A stretch of DNA of 64,000 bases from Galaxea fascicularis (taxonomy: Eukaryota; Cnidaria; Anthozoa; Scleractinia; Euphylliidae): contig OX419337.1 in NCBI GenBank assembly GCA_948470475.1, forward strand, positions 1,610,641 to 1,674,640, written 5' to 3'. Shown piece after piece: positions 34,511-49,000 of this stretch. Within the stretch, counting starts at the first letter, position 1; each line of letters starts with the position of its first letter. The notes beneath the pieces were generated by a model. That model was given only the letters and a program-made list of their open reading frames with translations, was not told the origin of the DNA and made no database searches. Made by a program: the position numbers and the translations under genes.

Positions 34511-35400
34511 CAAGGCTAAAAACATGCGAGTGGGAATCGCACAGGCCTATCTTCACTCTGCCTTTGCTCCAACGGAGCGTGTGTTACACGATCCGGCAGG
34601 GCTGTTGGTGCACTTGTGCGTCTCGACATGTGACAGTAAGAGGTAATAATAGTTGTAAAATCATTAATGATCCATTGAACGGTGCAGATTGATATGTATG
34701 GCAGCGAAATTTTTGGCAACGCTCCACCCCCCCCCCCCCCCCCAATCCCCACATTAAAGCTACGAGAGCCATTGAACAATAAGTGTAATAAGTATTTGTT
34801 GACGTCTTGGGGTAAAAAAAGACTTCCGTAGCTAACAAAATTACGTATCCCATGGGCTTGAGTGGGCGTTTCACTCTTTGTCTAATTTACCTCTTTGATT
34901 TACTTTGATGCCCTGTAATCTACAGGAAAACAAATTTACATCTAGAATAAAAGCTTTGGTGATTCTATCCTAGATTTGAAAACAAAAGCGGGGCAGACGA
35001 TCACGTTGCTAAAAAAACAGAGTTAACGAGGTTTAAGTGCAATCAAATAATGAATTATTACTGACAAGTTTTACACTTGGTCTAGAGTTTAAAGTATTAA
35101 AACTGGGCAAATTATATGGGAATTATTAATTTGCATTTTTAATTATTAACTGAGATTTACCGACAACCCACAACGGTGGAAAATTGTAACCGAGAAAGTA
35201 ATGAAATTTTAACTGACAACCGACATGTGCCTCCCTCCCCTCCCCTCCACATCCAGACCCTCACAACAGGGGAATCAAAATTTCCGTTTCTATTATGTCA
35301 AGCTAATTGCTCAGGTGCTGTGTCATGAGTATGGTGTCGCTCACTTTTCTTCGTCCTGAATAGCAATGTTTGTAAATATGGCGGGAAAATACTACGCCCT
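34511..35400. other. intergenic, no gene seen
   Basis: Contains a 17-base poly(C) run at 34727-34743 and a stretch (35140-35240) with accgacaac words similar to 32900-33000, probably a dispersed repeat remnant. Nothing else is recognised. Confidence 0.45.
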
Positions 35401-35502
35401 GATTGGCCAGCTACCATATGGACAACTCGCTAAACGCAAGATGATTTGATAAAAGACCTCCGCCGGCGCTATTTACCTTGCGGTCAGTAAGACCTGACAA
35501 AA

Positions 35503-35625
35503 ATGGAAATATCGAATTTAATTGATGCAGTAGATAAGTTGAGCGGTTCAATTTCTGTTTCAAGGAAGTCGGTTGACGAGTCTGCACCGTTTAAGGTGTT
35601 TGATAATGCTATTCTCACCGTGTGA
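35503..35625 (+). CDS. possible upstream ORF (40 aa) in a leader exon of the giant gene
   Basis: The frame opens MEISNLIDAVDKLSGSISVS and ends with a double stop TGATGA. It is followed 19 bases later by a strong donor AG|GTAGGT at 35644/35645. An inverted CCAAT box (ATTGG, 35402-35406) lies 100 bases upstream. The next good acceptor, tattttttag, ends at 37046, 40 bases before the giant gene start. I infer a leader exon carrying a uORF, but no transcript evidence is available; a free small protein is the alternative. Confidence 0.3.
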   Translation: MEISNLIDAVDKLSGSISVSRKSVDESAPFKVFDNAILTV

Positions 35626-36546
35626 TGAAATGAGCATAAACTAGGTAGGTTTTTCTTCGCATACTAAGGTTTTTAATAATTTCTAAAAATCCATTTTTGT
35701 TGTTTCAAGCTGTTTTATTACACAAAAAGAAACCGATTGAGTTAAAAATTCTCGTATAAAATTATCAGTTTTGTATCTTTCCAGTGAGTTTTTTTCCATT
35801 TTCTTCACTCGAGTGCTCTAATTGCAACAATTATGGAATATTCAGCTCTTTGATATCGTTTAGTGACATTCAACGCCAGACTCAATAGCTTTGTTTTCAG
35901 TTGCAATTAGAAAATATTTTACATCAATATTAAGCTTGATAAGCAAATCGAGCTTTAACAAATTTTAAACTCTACTTTCTCTGTCTAGGTACATCAAGGT
36001 ATAAAATAAGGCGGTATTTTCTAGAAAAAGTGGCAAAAAATATTTTGGCATACTTTTACTATGAGATAAAGTTCCATATCTTAAAAGAGTGAAAATATTA
36101 TCATCTTTTTTGGAAAGCTGTGAAAACCTATGAAATAAATATGACTGGAGAAAAGTTGTTAACAACGCTAAGATTCGCTTCCGGAGATAAATTTCCATAT
36201 CATACACTTTCTGTATCTGGTAGGGAGCCACATATCTTGATGTCAAAGCACGCTAGCTTGTTTTGCCGTGGAATAAACAAATTCGTTCGTTGCATTCTAA
36301 TATTGATACCGTAATTCGAATCGAGCTCTTTCATTTACATTCTTCGTTTACTTCGGAAATTATATACTTCAAAGTATCGACAAAAAGAATTAGTGAAACA
36401 GGTTATTTACCTCACATATTAGATTCCTAAAAGTATGGACATAAAAAATTAGTGAAGCAGGTCATACTAGTCACTTGTTTTCCAACCGATGTAAATATTG
36501 ATATGTTCGATAGCAGACTAAGGAATATTTCACTTGGTTTAAGACC

Positions 36547-36564
36547 TATATATATATATATACA
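36547..36564. repeat. (TA)n microsatellite
   Basis: A run of alternating ta of about 18 bases in the likely 5' intron of the giant gene. Confidence 0.8.
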
Positions 36565-37086
36565 GTTTGTTAACAGCAGAGATGGTAAAATACACAACTT
36601 AAATCATGGAGGGAAATTTTTTAAAATGTTCTTATCCTTGCAATAAGTCTCGGTCTTGTACAACTAAATTAAACTTAGTGACAATACTTTGGTCTTGCTG
36701 TACTATCAAAAAGAGAAAAAAATTCTTTTATTCACGAGCTCTACGGCTTGTAAACAATGCCCCCAGGCCGAAAAGCCCAGACGCAATTAGGTTTCCATGA
36801 AAACGCAAACCATATGGTTTCGTCTCGTAATAATTATTGGCTTTAGCCTCAATCATTTAACCGCCAACTAAAACACAAAAAATAAGTAAATATTTTGGCA
36901 CCTTGCGATTTGTAAGCGAAAGCTAGCTACTCTGTTGGCAAAATGGCTTAAATTTGATTTGATTGCCACGTTTGATTTCTAAGCCGACGCGATTTTTGGG
37001 CAAAATATTTAAACTAAAATATAATTGTATCTTGTCTATTTTTTAGGGTCAGTGTTATCCAAGGCAAATTAAAATCTTAGTGTATT

Positions 37087-40000
37087 ATGGACGACAACAC
37101 CAGACGAAAAGATAGAGATAAAGTAAACATCTTCAGGCTTGAAATAGAAAACTTAGAACTGAAAGCAGCAGTCGAGGGGAAAGAAAATCTTATTCGAGTT
37201 CTTCGAGAGGAAGTTAAGGCGGTTCGCGAATCGAAAGATACTAGGGCTGTTTCAACCGAGCTCGCTTGTCATAAAAATGAAGTACAAGAACTTCACAGCA
37301 CCGTGCAAAGTAAAGAGATTGCTGTTAAACAGCTTCGAGAGGAGCTAACCAACGCGTATCAAAACACTGAGCAGGTGTATCAGCAGTACGCACGCGCTAG
37401 AGGGGCCCTTGAGGCTAAGGACGCCACAATCAGCAGGTTGCACAAAGAAAATGACAGACTGCAAGAGGTTCTGGAGACTACCCAAAATGAGCGACTACAA
37501 ACACTCGATAAATTAAGCGCTTTGCAAGCTGAGTTGTCCGCGGTTCGCGTGGATAAGAACTGGTTAGAAAGCCAGTTAAAGCTTCAGCAACAAAGCCATT
37601 CGAGTGTACGCACGGGGAGCGAAACACGCGAGACCGAGCAGGGTCAGCACGGGCTTGTGTTTACGATGGAAAGTGTTTCGAAAGACAGGCAGACATTGCA
37701 AGAGTTGATAAATACTGCGTCGCATTATGAAGAAATTATTCGCAATTTGGAGAGCGGTAAACGAGGCGATGTGGTCAGCACAAGAGAATCGTATCGATTC
37801 TCTTCGACATCGGGCCCTCGCCACGGAGAATCATCGCCAAGAGTTGATGAGAATTACGTGATAGAACTCGGAAATAAGATGTCGGAGGTTGAAGAGCGGT
37901 TAAAGAAAGCAGTCGTTTCACAGAAGTACCAGCTTCAAACAGAGCGGGAACAGTTGATTCAAGAGTTCAAAAACATGCAAACACAGCTTCTGCAACATCA
38001 GAGACACCACGAAGTCCAAAAGAATGAAATATCGTCCAAAGAGACGCTTATCCAGAGACTGAAAGCTGCAAAAGCCACCTTAGAAACTGAAGTGGAATCA
38101 CTGAAGAGTGAACTGGCAGCCAGCCGAGCCGAGAGCAATAGATATTTACAGGAGCAGAGAAAATTCCAGCATGAGTTGACATCATGCCGAAGCAAAGTCT
38201 GCCAGCTGGAAACTGAATTAGAAAACGAGAAAAGACAGAGAGGACTGGAAAAGCAAAAAATAGAAGAAGTTGGCTCGCACAGTCATGCAGATAAAGATAA
38301 ATTGGCTAAAATAAAAATTCAGCTGCGGGAACAGCATATGATGAATGGGAATCACACAAGGGAACTTGCTGCCAAAGATAACTTGATCAAGCAGATCCGG
38401 GAGAGATTGGAAGCAAGCTTAACTGAACTTGATAAATTCAAGTCTATGCAGACCGCTGTGCAAGTATCGCAGACAGAGATTGGCCGTGAAAGGGACAATC
38501 TACAGGAAAAACTCCTCGCTACTGAACAAAAGTTCACTGAGTTGCAAGGCAGTTACGAAGACTGCAAGTTTAAGAACGAAAAACTACAGCGTGAATTGCA
38601 GGAAAACAAACAGAGGAATTCTCTAGCGGACGTGGTTGAAGAGACTACTGAACAGAAGCGACTTGAAAATGACTTACTGGTCGCTCGAAAAAAGTTGGCA
38701 AAGCTTGAGAGCGCCTACGAAAGTTGCCAAAAAGAGAAGCTTCAATTACAGCAGGAGCTGCTTCCAGCAAACACTAAAATGGCGCAATTGAAGAATGCTT
38801 ATGAAAATTGCCAACAACAGAAAGTGCAACTTCACCAAGATGTGTTGTCGTCACATAAAAAGCTTGGAGAGTTTGAAGCGAAAGTTGAACAGCATAGACA
38901 GGAGAAAGTAGATCTTCACCGAGAGATGAAAGTTCTAGAGAACAAGTTTAACAAGACTGAACAACAGCTGCAGCGGACAGTTAGCGAGAAGCAAAGTTTG
39001 TTAGAGAAATTAGAGGAAGCCAATATGAGAATAATGAATGTGGCGGATAACGGAAAGCGACGAGACAACCAATGGTATGAAGAGCAGAAGAAAACCGAGC
39101 AGCTAACCTCGGAACTTCACAAGAAGGACAAAACGGTGAACCAGCTAAAGGGAGAAAAAGAACTCTTGGAAGCAGAAATTCAACGTTTCAAACACGACTT
39201 TGAGACTTTAAATAAAGAGCTCGCCGCCTGTCAACGTGAGAAGGGAAGCATCCAAATTGAGTTAGCGAGTGAACGACAAAAGAACTCCGAGATAGAAAAA
39301 GATTGTGGGCGTTTCAGACAAGAGCGGGAAAAATTACTGCACGAGTTAAATTCCATGAAGGATAACAATGCCCAGTGGAAAGATATGTGCGAGAAGATTC
39401 AGCAAGACAAGGAACGTCTGCAGCAGGAACTTTTGGAAGCCCAGAGGAACATTTCTAGGTTAGAGTCGAGTCATGACAGCGAAAAAAGAACCTCACAGCA
39501 GGACACCCTCGTGTTGAGAACAAAGGTAAGCGGGCTTGAAAATGAAGTTCAGGAACTAAGAGGACACGAAGAGAATTTGAAAATTAAGGACATGGAGCTT
39601 CAAAAATGTAAAGCTGATTTTAGCAAAGTGGAAAGAGAGTTGGAAGACAACGCCAGAAAGCTTGAAAGACTTACGAAAGACAGTGACATGAGGGACAATC
39701 TTGTTCAGCAGCTGAAGCGAGAGAATATAGCACTCAAAAGGGAGTTGGAATCGGCCATGAACGAATCTGAAGAGCTTTCATCAAGTTATATTCCCGACAC
39801 AAAGTCTATTGAAGTTGAATTTGAATTAGTTCAGAATCAACTTTCAGAGATGGGTGCTCATTTGAAAGAACTTGAAGATGACCGGGACTCCAGGCAACAG
39901 AAAAACCTGCAGCTTCAAAAGGAGGTTGTTTCTCTGGAAGCCAAGAACACCGAAATGGAAAGAGCGCATGTAAAGCTACAAGAACATGAGAGGAAACTTC

Positions 40001-43000
40001 GCCAGGAGTTGGAAACTTGTAGAAGCACTATTGAGAAACTGGAAAAAGAGTTATTGGCCCATACAGACAATAGCAATAGGATTGAAAGCGCGTTTAATAG
40101 CTCTGAAGCCAAGAAAGAAGAACTTTCACGGGAAATACTGGATGCGAGGAAAAAGCTTTCAGAACTCGAGAACTTGTACAAGGCAAGAAAAAGCGATGGC
40201 GAGTCTAGAAGAGAAGCAGATCGAGTGAAAATCACAAAGCTCGAACACCAGGTTGAGAGTTTATCAGCGCAGAAACAACATATACAACAGCTGTTGGAAG
40301 AAACACGGGATGTAGCTAGGAAATATCAAGATGAGTTGCACAAGACACAAACAAAACTTCAAGAACTACAGAGAGACTCTGAATTATACCACAAAGATAT
40401 TCACTCCAAAGAGACTCAGAACAAAAGGATTCGATTGGAGAAAGAAACTATTGAGAAGGAGCTGGAGAGCATTCAGGTCCAACTGGTTAACACGGCTTCC
40501 AATGTGGAGTCTTTTGATATGGAGAGATACGAGCTCATGCAGGAAATGCGGGCGGCAAAGGACAAAGTTCAGGAATGGGAAACTACATATAACATTCTTA
40601 AACAAGAACATGAAGGTTTGGAGAAGGAGCTACGGAATGCTCAAAAAGTGGTTAACGAAGTGGAAAACGAGTTTAACAAAAGCCAAAAAGAACATCAAAA
40701 TGACGTGCGAACGAATCAACTGAAGTTCAGCAAGTTTGAGTCGCAGGTGCAAGTGGTTATGAAACAACGTGACTCTTTAAAAGAACAACTTGACGAGGTG
40801 CGTGACGAGTTGAGGAGAACCAAAGACGAATACACGTATCTACAAAAGGAATTCATTCAACACCAGCAAAGATGTGATACCTATCGCAAGGAGCTTTTGG
40901 CCAGAAGTCAGTTGATAGAGAAGCTAGAAGACGAAAAGTGCTTCCTACAGAGGAAAATAGAGCAGCTCAAGATGGAACTAGGACAAAACGAGATGACTGG
41001 CCAAGCCGTGAAGCAAAGGCGAGACATCTTAGAAAGTGAGTTGTCTTCTTTTCTACACAAATAGTTTTTAATTGTCCGCGGTAGGTAACCTGTCTGGCAC
41101 CGCTCAACGTCCCCGGCTTCTCCCATAAATTAAGCCAACTGCAGCAGTGCCAGAACAAAATTGAAAAGGCTGGTTAGCTTGTCGATTACTTGTCCGACTT
41201 GAGGTTTGTTGACACGACACAACTTTTCCCTGCACAGCTTCATTGTTTGACAGAATGGGAAACCTTGCGATGGTATGTTATGAAACGCTGTGGCGTGCAA
41301 CCTTAGGTCTCTCCTTCTGTTATGGAGGCAGGTTTGTGGAGAGCAGACAACTTGCAACTTCAATACTGCCCTAGTGCAGGGCAAGGCACAAGTCAAGTAT
41401 TAAGGAACTAGTTGTGCATTTGGATTGCATGGCTCGCCAGGTTAACTATTTGATTTTCCCTTCGTTCTAGGTGACTTGCACACTGCAGGTGACAGAATCA
41501 CAGAGCTGGAATTTACGATGACCACATTACGATCGGAGAAGGAAGAAATCCAACGAGAGTTGTACCGAGTCACAAATAAACTTACCACCGTAGAAGAATC
41601 GTACGCCAGAGCTCAGGAAAAAGTCAAGGATCTAGAAATTCAGCTAAACGCGGCTCGTAAGGTTATTGGCGATCTCGAGGACGAGCTGACAGTGATCAAG
41701 AGCAAGGCTTCCCAGCTAGAGGCGGATCATGGCCACAAGTTTGGACAAATTGGTGAGCTAGAAGAGAAATTGGATGCGGCGCACAGAAGTTTGTCGGAGG
41801 TTGAGTCGGCGTATGAGTGTAGCGAGCGGGAGAGGGAGGATCTGAAGCAACAACTCACTCACGCAGAGAGGAAGTTGATGGAACTAAGACAGACCATTCA
41901 GAGAAACGAGGAAGAAAATGATGATCTGGAAAGGCAATTGGACAGCACTCGGCATCGGACGACAAAACTTGAAGGTCAACTCAGCAGCGAACAAAAACAG
42001 AAAGCGCAATACAAGGAGCAACTGGAAGATGTCAGGGCAAAACTGTTAAAGTGTAAGGATGAGCTAGGGACGGTGCAAAATCGTTTGTACGACTGCCAAA
42101 GAAGCCTGGATGTACTAAAGAAAGATTCGGCGAATAAAGATAGCAGTATTTCAGAGTTACGAGGAAAGTATTTTACCCTAGAAACAACTTTAGAACAAAC
42201 AAGTGAAGAGCTTGCAAAGTACCAAACACAGAACGATTTGCTTCAACAAGACAAACGAGATCTCCAAGACGAGCTATTGGAAAATCAAGAGAAGTTTCAA
42301 GAACTTGAAGCCATATACAAGTTGTGTGAACACGAGAAACAAAGACTCGAAGAGGAGATACACTCATTTTACAAAAGACTAGCTGAGCTACAGGGATCGT
42401 ATCAAACGTGTGAACAAGATAAATTGGACACGCAACGCCAGGTGATGGTGCTGGAACAGAAAGTCAACAAACTTGAGGTCGTTTTAGAGCAAACACAACG
42501 AGAGAAAGCAACTCTGGAATTCCAATCAGGAGATCTAAACGTTACAAGCAAGAGGACTGCGGAAGAACTGTCTGTTGTCAAAATGCGTTTGGAGAAGAAC
42601 GAAAAAGCATTCAGTGAGTTTTCAGCCCAGTTGTTTGAGAAGGAGAGAATCATCGAGGAGTGCAAGACCAAGATAACTACACTAACAACTGAAAATGATT
42701 ATCTCAACTCTGAAGTAAACAAGAAGAAAGAAGCACTGCTGCGACTGGAGAATGACCGGCGCAAGCTACAAGAGAAGTGGAGGGAAACCAGTGATGAGGT
42801 CATTCGGATGAAACCAATATGGGAGACAGCGTCACGAAAGAAGGAACAAATTGAATCTGAACTTCAAGTGAATCGCAAGAAAGTTTTAACGCTGGAGACT
42901 GTTTTGAAGAAAAACGAAGAACGAGCTACGCTGACCGACAAAGAGCTCAATCTTTGTAAAAATAAGATATCCGATCTTGAGGGGGAGCTGAATTCGTTAC

Positions 43001-46000
43001 GAAAGAAAGTTTCAGTGATGGAATCATATTATGAAGAAGTAAAGAAAGAATTGGAAGAAGCTAGAGATCAGCTGAGAGAGGCTCAAGAAAAAAACGCTAG
43101 TTACTCCATTCAGTTGGATACGGCCCACAGTGAGCAGTTAAATCTCAAGCAGCAGATAACAATCCTCGAGAAAACCACAGCACAACACGATGAGGAAATC
43201 ACTGGTCTTCGTGAGAAGAAGGACGCCTTGGAGGAGGATCTTTTCATCAGCCGCAACAAACTGACACAGTTCGAATCAACGATTAGCGCACTGGAAACAC
43301 AGAGAGGTAATTTTAAGGAACAGCTCAACGACTCAAGAAATAGAAATATTGAACTCAAAGAGGAAAACATGAGGATTGGAAGCCAGACGAAAGAACAACA
43401 AGGATTAGCAGAGTCTCTGAAGAAGTCTCTCGCAAAGAAAGAGAAAACAGTCGAAGAATTACACCAGAGAATTGCTGAATTGGTGACGGAGTTGGAAACG
43501 CTGCGGCAAGAGGGAATGACGATCAAGGTATCTTGTGAGACTCTGCAAGGGGCGCAAGAAGACATGAGTCTGAAGCTGTTGGAGTACGAGAGTAGGGACG
43601 AGAAAGCAAAACAAGAACTACAAGATATTCTTGACTCAAGAGATGAAATGGAACGAAAATTAAACGTCGTCTTTGAGAAGACCACAGAGCAGGAGCAGCA
43701 AATTAAGATATTAGAGCGGGAAAGAGATCGGTTAAAGCAGAGTTTGGATGAAACTGCAAGAAAGCTGAGTAAAGAAACTGAAGATTCCTCAAGAGCACAG
43801 AGAGAATTACAAGAGAATCAGCTGATCATGGAGCAACTTAGAAACCAAAACAGGGCAATGGATTCCAAAATCGAAGATCTTAGAGCTTTAAAAGCAGCTG
43901 TGGAAAGCGAGGTGGATGACATACGTTCCGAGTATGAAGAAAGCAAATCAAAGAATGATCTAAACGAGAAAAATATCAGTAATTTTGTCGATGAGATTAA
44001 GCGCTATAAAGATGACTTTTTGCGGTTGGAGGATTTGGTCGCTGGCTTACAGAAGGAGAAGTTAGCTTTGGAAAAGGAAATCCAGGTGTCCAATTCAAAA
44101 TGTCTTGAATATGAGGGTTTGATCAGGAGAACAGCGCAAACGGAGAGCGACCTTAAGCATGAACTGAAAAGTGCATGCAGTAAGATCCTTGCATTGAAAT
44201 CGGAATGTAAACTCTCCAAACAGCAAGGAAACGAAATGAAGCGTGAGAACGAAAGTTTGGGGAAGAAATTGCGAGATCTTGATGAATTGTTTAAGAAGAG
44301 CGACCGAGAGAGGAAAGAGGCCAGACAAGATTTAATCGTTGTTCAAAGGAAGTTAGCTGACCTGGAGTACAAGTATGATTATGAGTGCAACGAGCGAGGA
44401 ACGCTGACCACGCAGCTGGCGGACGCAGATACCCAAGTGTCCGCCGCACTTGATAAAGCCTTGAATTTGGAACAGAAAATTGCTGAACAAAAACTGCTCC
44501 TCGATATGACAAACAAGGAAGTGGACGAAAAAGAAGACGTAATACGACAGCTGAAAAACGGCAAACTGTTTCTGGAAGGGCAGAGAGACAGCCTGAAGCA
44601 GAACACCGTTTCTGTGAAGGAAGAGAGTGACCGTCTGAAACAAGAGATAATCCGCCTGCAGCGTGACAACTTTGAAGAGCATAAGAAGGCAACTGAACTG
44701 GATTCTAAGCTAAGGAAGGCAGTGGCTGAGAAGGAACGATTTCGAGATGAAGCAAATAAATTCAAAGACGATCTATTCACACTTAAAAGCCAACTGGACG
44801 AGTCTCAAAGTTTGGCTGACAATCTTGAGTTCCAGCTTGGGGAGTACAAACAAACTGCCGTGAAATACAAAGATGATATGATAACATACCAGAGGCAAGT
44901 TACGGAGCTGAGCGGGCAGTGTGAGGTGTTTAAAGGAACACTGGACGCCAGAGAGAGCTCTATTAAACAGTTAAAAGAGGCTAAGGGAATCTTAGAGGAG
45001 GAATTCGAGCGGTTCAAAAACACTGTCAAGGACAAGGAGACAGAGAACGATTTGTTAATAACGAAGAGGAAGGAACTCGAAACCAGCTTGAACTCTGCAC
45101 TACAGCAGCTAGCGGAGGCAGAAGGTGCTTTGAAGGTACTTGTACAATGGTTACACTTTATGATTTCAACCACTGACTCATAACCACGAGCGATTGTTTT
45201 ACTTGCGATGATGACGCGATTGCTTGGAAGATTGTCGCGTCGCCAGCGCGCCCTAAAAATTCAATGTGTTGCCACCCTCGTGTAAGTGATGCGATGGTGA
45301 CAGCTTAAAAAATCGCAGAAAAAAAGCACTAGAAATTCAATGAGTTCAAATTTTCGCGACAAAATCACTGACTCATGTAGCGACCACCGCGCGCTGGCGA
45401 CGCGACAATTTTCAAAAAGATAGCTTCGCTATCGCAAGCCAAAGGTCGCGGCGTGTGTCATTCTCGGACTTCAAATCCCTTTCTAATCGGACTCAAGATT
45501 TTCTGTTTCTTCTTTTCTTCCTTATAAAGATAAACAAAGAAGCTGTTCGAAGGGGAGAAGGCGATGCTGATACCCTGAGAAGCAAACTGGAAGATGTGGA
45601 GCGACAACTTGTAGAACTCAAGGAAAAGGAAGGCGAACTTCAGCAGAAGAATATGGTGTTAGAATCTCAAATTTCAAGCCTCGAAACTGGTTACCGTACA
45701 AGCCAAAATGATCGAAATGACCTGGAGCGAGAGGTCCAGTCCCTCCAGGCCGAGCTGGACGTCACGAGATCGTCACGTGACGAGGATCGCGAAGAGCTAG
45801 GGAGCTTGAGATCCGAAGCTCAAATGAACAGAAACAAAGTGTTCTCTCTGGAAACACAACTTCAACGCGTGGAGAAGATAAAAGAGGGCTTGGAGCAACA
45901 GGTTCATCTGTCTACATCAAAAGGCGGTGACAGCGATAACGAGCTTATTCGTCTTCAACGCAAACTTCAGGAACAGGAAATTATTCTAGAGTCTCACAAC

Positions 46001-49000
46001 AGGGACTTGACAAGCAAAGAGGAGACGATCGAAATGTTCAAGGTAGAGAACAGCAATTTGCAGCGCGATGTCGGTAGTCTTCAAGAGGAGGTTTCTAGAG
46101 CAAGGTCTAGTCTGGAGATAATACAGCAAAGGAAAGACAAGGTCAACAAGGAATTGTTCGACGCTTTGAAGCAAAGTTCAGAGTTTGAACTGCGTCTTCA
46201 AACAGCACTGGAAGAGAATGAAGGGTTGAATAGAGAGCTTGGCGAAAAGCAAGAAATGGTTTCCGACCTGGAGCAGGAATTATACCAAGCACTAAGAGAC
46301 TTGGCTAGCGTGCGACACGAACTCGAGGACGCTAAAGGCAGAATAGCGAAGGGCCATGAAAAAGTTGCTGAGTTGCAGAGGGATTTAAAAGAAAAGGAAA
46401 CGAGTTTTGAGATGCACAGAAGCAGTGACGTTGAGAAAGAAAGTCAAATTGGTTCCTTAAATTCTGAGGTGAAGACGTTAGGGAAAGAGTTAAAGACTTT
46501 GATGGAAGAGCTCACTGTCGAGAAGGAGAAACATGACCAGGTTCAAGAAGAACTCAGTAAATTACAAACAGAGCTTGAAGTGCAAGAGGCGGATGCAGGA
46601 GAGTTGGAACGTGTTATTGAACAGCTCAGAAATGAAAATGAAAAGCTAAGGAAAGATGGCGAAGCCAGCAAAGATATTGCTGAGGATCTTAGAGAGAAAT
46701 ACCAGGCCGTGCAACGAGAATCTGAGAACCAACAGTTTGAGCTAACATCCTTGCAGCAAAAGCTGACATATGTTGAAGCTCGGAATAGCAGCACAGTAGA
46801 TGACAATGACAAGTTAAAGGAGGAGTGCCTTGTTTTGAAACGAGATACATCGGAGATGAAGATAGCTTTAGACGGGGCACGACGGGAGAAGAGCAGGGTC
46901 GAGGGCGAGTTAACAGCCGTGAAGCAGCAAAGCACAGACCTGCAGAGTAGGTTGACTATCATTTTGCGAGAGCAAGAAAAGTCTTTAGAAGAGCTGTCGT
47001 CCATGAACAGCTCGTTAACCTCTTTACAAGCGGACTACAAGATGATTTTCTCTCAGAAGGAAGACAAGGAAAAGGAGTTAAGGGACCTTAACAATAAACT
47101 GACCAAGATCGATCTGGAACGTAAAGATTGCGATGGGGTAAAATCGACATTACAAGGAGAAGTGAATGTGCTGCAAGGTAAAATAGCTGAGCTTGAGCAT
47201 ACAGTTGAATATCTTGAAAGAAAAGACAAAGAACTCCAGAAAGAGTCCATCGATTCACACAAGAAAATAACAGCCCTTGACCAAGAGCTGATTGTCTGCA
47301 AGAATAAGATGACAAGAATGGAAGCGTTTGGCGGTATTAATGAGGCCAAGATAAAGAGTCTAAGCGACGATCTGTTTAATGCGGAACAAAAAGTATCGCA
47401 AATGGAATTAGCATTAACTGCGAGTCTTGACAAGGAAGCCCAACAACAGAAAGACCTCTTGGATGCACGCAAGAAAGCAACAGACTTCGAGGTCGCTTAT
47501 CAGTCGAGCCAATCCGTGAAGAGCCAGCTACAACAGGAAATCAGTACATATAGGACTAAATTAGCTACAACTGAGGGAAAATTGCAGAGGGAGACTAAAG
47601 AAAGAAGTCAGCTGCAGGCCCAACTGCAAGAGGCAAAACTGAAGGTTGAAAATCTCAAGTCAGAACTGAATCGAAGCCAGAGAAAACTCATGGAACAGGA
47701 ACAACAAAGCGACTTCAAGTACAGGGAGAGTGAAAGCAAAATGGCTGCAATTGAGAAACTTCAGTCTGAGAGGAAGAGCCTCGAAAATGAAGTTGAAAAT
47801 CTAAGGAAAGATCTCGCTAATGCTAAGTTTAACTCAGAGAAACTTGACCACGAAAACAAAGATTTGAAGCATCAGTTGGAGGCAAGTAAAGAGCGCATGT
47901 TAGGCATAGAGTCTGCCGCTGATCGAAACAGAAGTGAATGTGAGAAACTGAAAAGCGAAATAATGCTATTGGAGACCTCATATCAGGAAACACAGCTGAT
48001 CTGTGAGATGCTGAGGAAAGAAAAAGAAGGGCTTAACACGCAACTACTGGAATCAACAGTCCCCGGGATTGACTTCGGAGTAGACGAGACATCATCGAAG
48101 AAGGAGAAGGAGGAACTTGAAGGCCAACTTGCTAAAGTTAAACGAGATTTAGACTCCTTGAAATCTAACTATGGCGAAGTGGTCACAGCCAAGACAAAAT
48201 CCGAAGAACAACTTTCTGTGGTAAGTAGAGAACTCATGGAGGTGCAAGAAGACAACAAGGCGGCTCGTCGCGATTACGCTAAGACAACACTGGAGCTTGA
48301 GAGAACCAAGAAAAGGCTGAGTGAATTAGAGGTGGCTTACGAACAGGTTAAATTGGCCAAGCAAACTTTCCAAGGAGAAGCCAGTGAGGCACAAAGGAAG
48401 TTAGCTTCGTTCGAGGCGAGTTACGAATTGAGTGAAAGCCAGAAGAGGGATATGAGCAGGGATATTCTAAATTATGAAAAGAAGCTGGCATTGATGGAAT
48501 GTTCACTTAACAGAATTCGTGATAGGGAGACAGAATTAGAGCGAGAGAATCTTGAGTCCCACAAGAAGGTCACCCAGTTAGAATATGAGCTACAGACGAA
48601 GAACGAGCGATTGGATGAATTGCAAAACGTGGTAAGAGAGACGGAAGAGAAGAACGATTTATTTCAAGTCGAAGTTCTAGAGTTCCAAAGCAAGATTACT
48701 GAATTGGAAGAGGTGGGTGACACGTGGAAAGACAAGGCAAGAAATTGGGAAGAGGAAGCAAAAGCTGCTGAACGTCGAGCCAAAGAGACAGAAGAGTCAT
48801 ACAGATTCGGACAACTAGAGATGTCTGAGCAGCACAATCAACTAGCGGCCCTGAGAGATAACATTTTAACCTTGGAGCGTGAACTCAAAGACAGTAACAT
48901 AGAGAGAGATGATTTGCTTGGACAAATGGATGACTTAAGGAACACCAGTTTGAACGATCGGGACAATGCTAGTAATTTGAAGAGGAATATCAAGGGATTA

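Noticed and set aside
41036..45529. Splitting the giant frame into three separate genes
   Set aside because: Each break has a good donor before the stop and an acceptor after it. The phases fit at all junctions and the coiled-coil heptads continue. RNA evidence is still needed.
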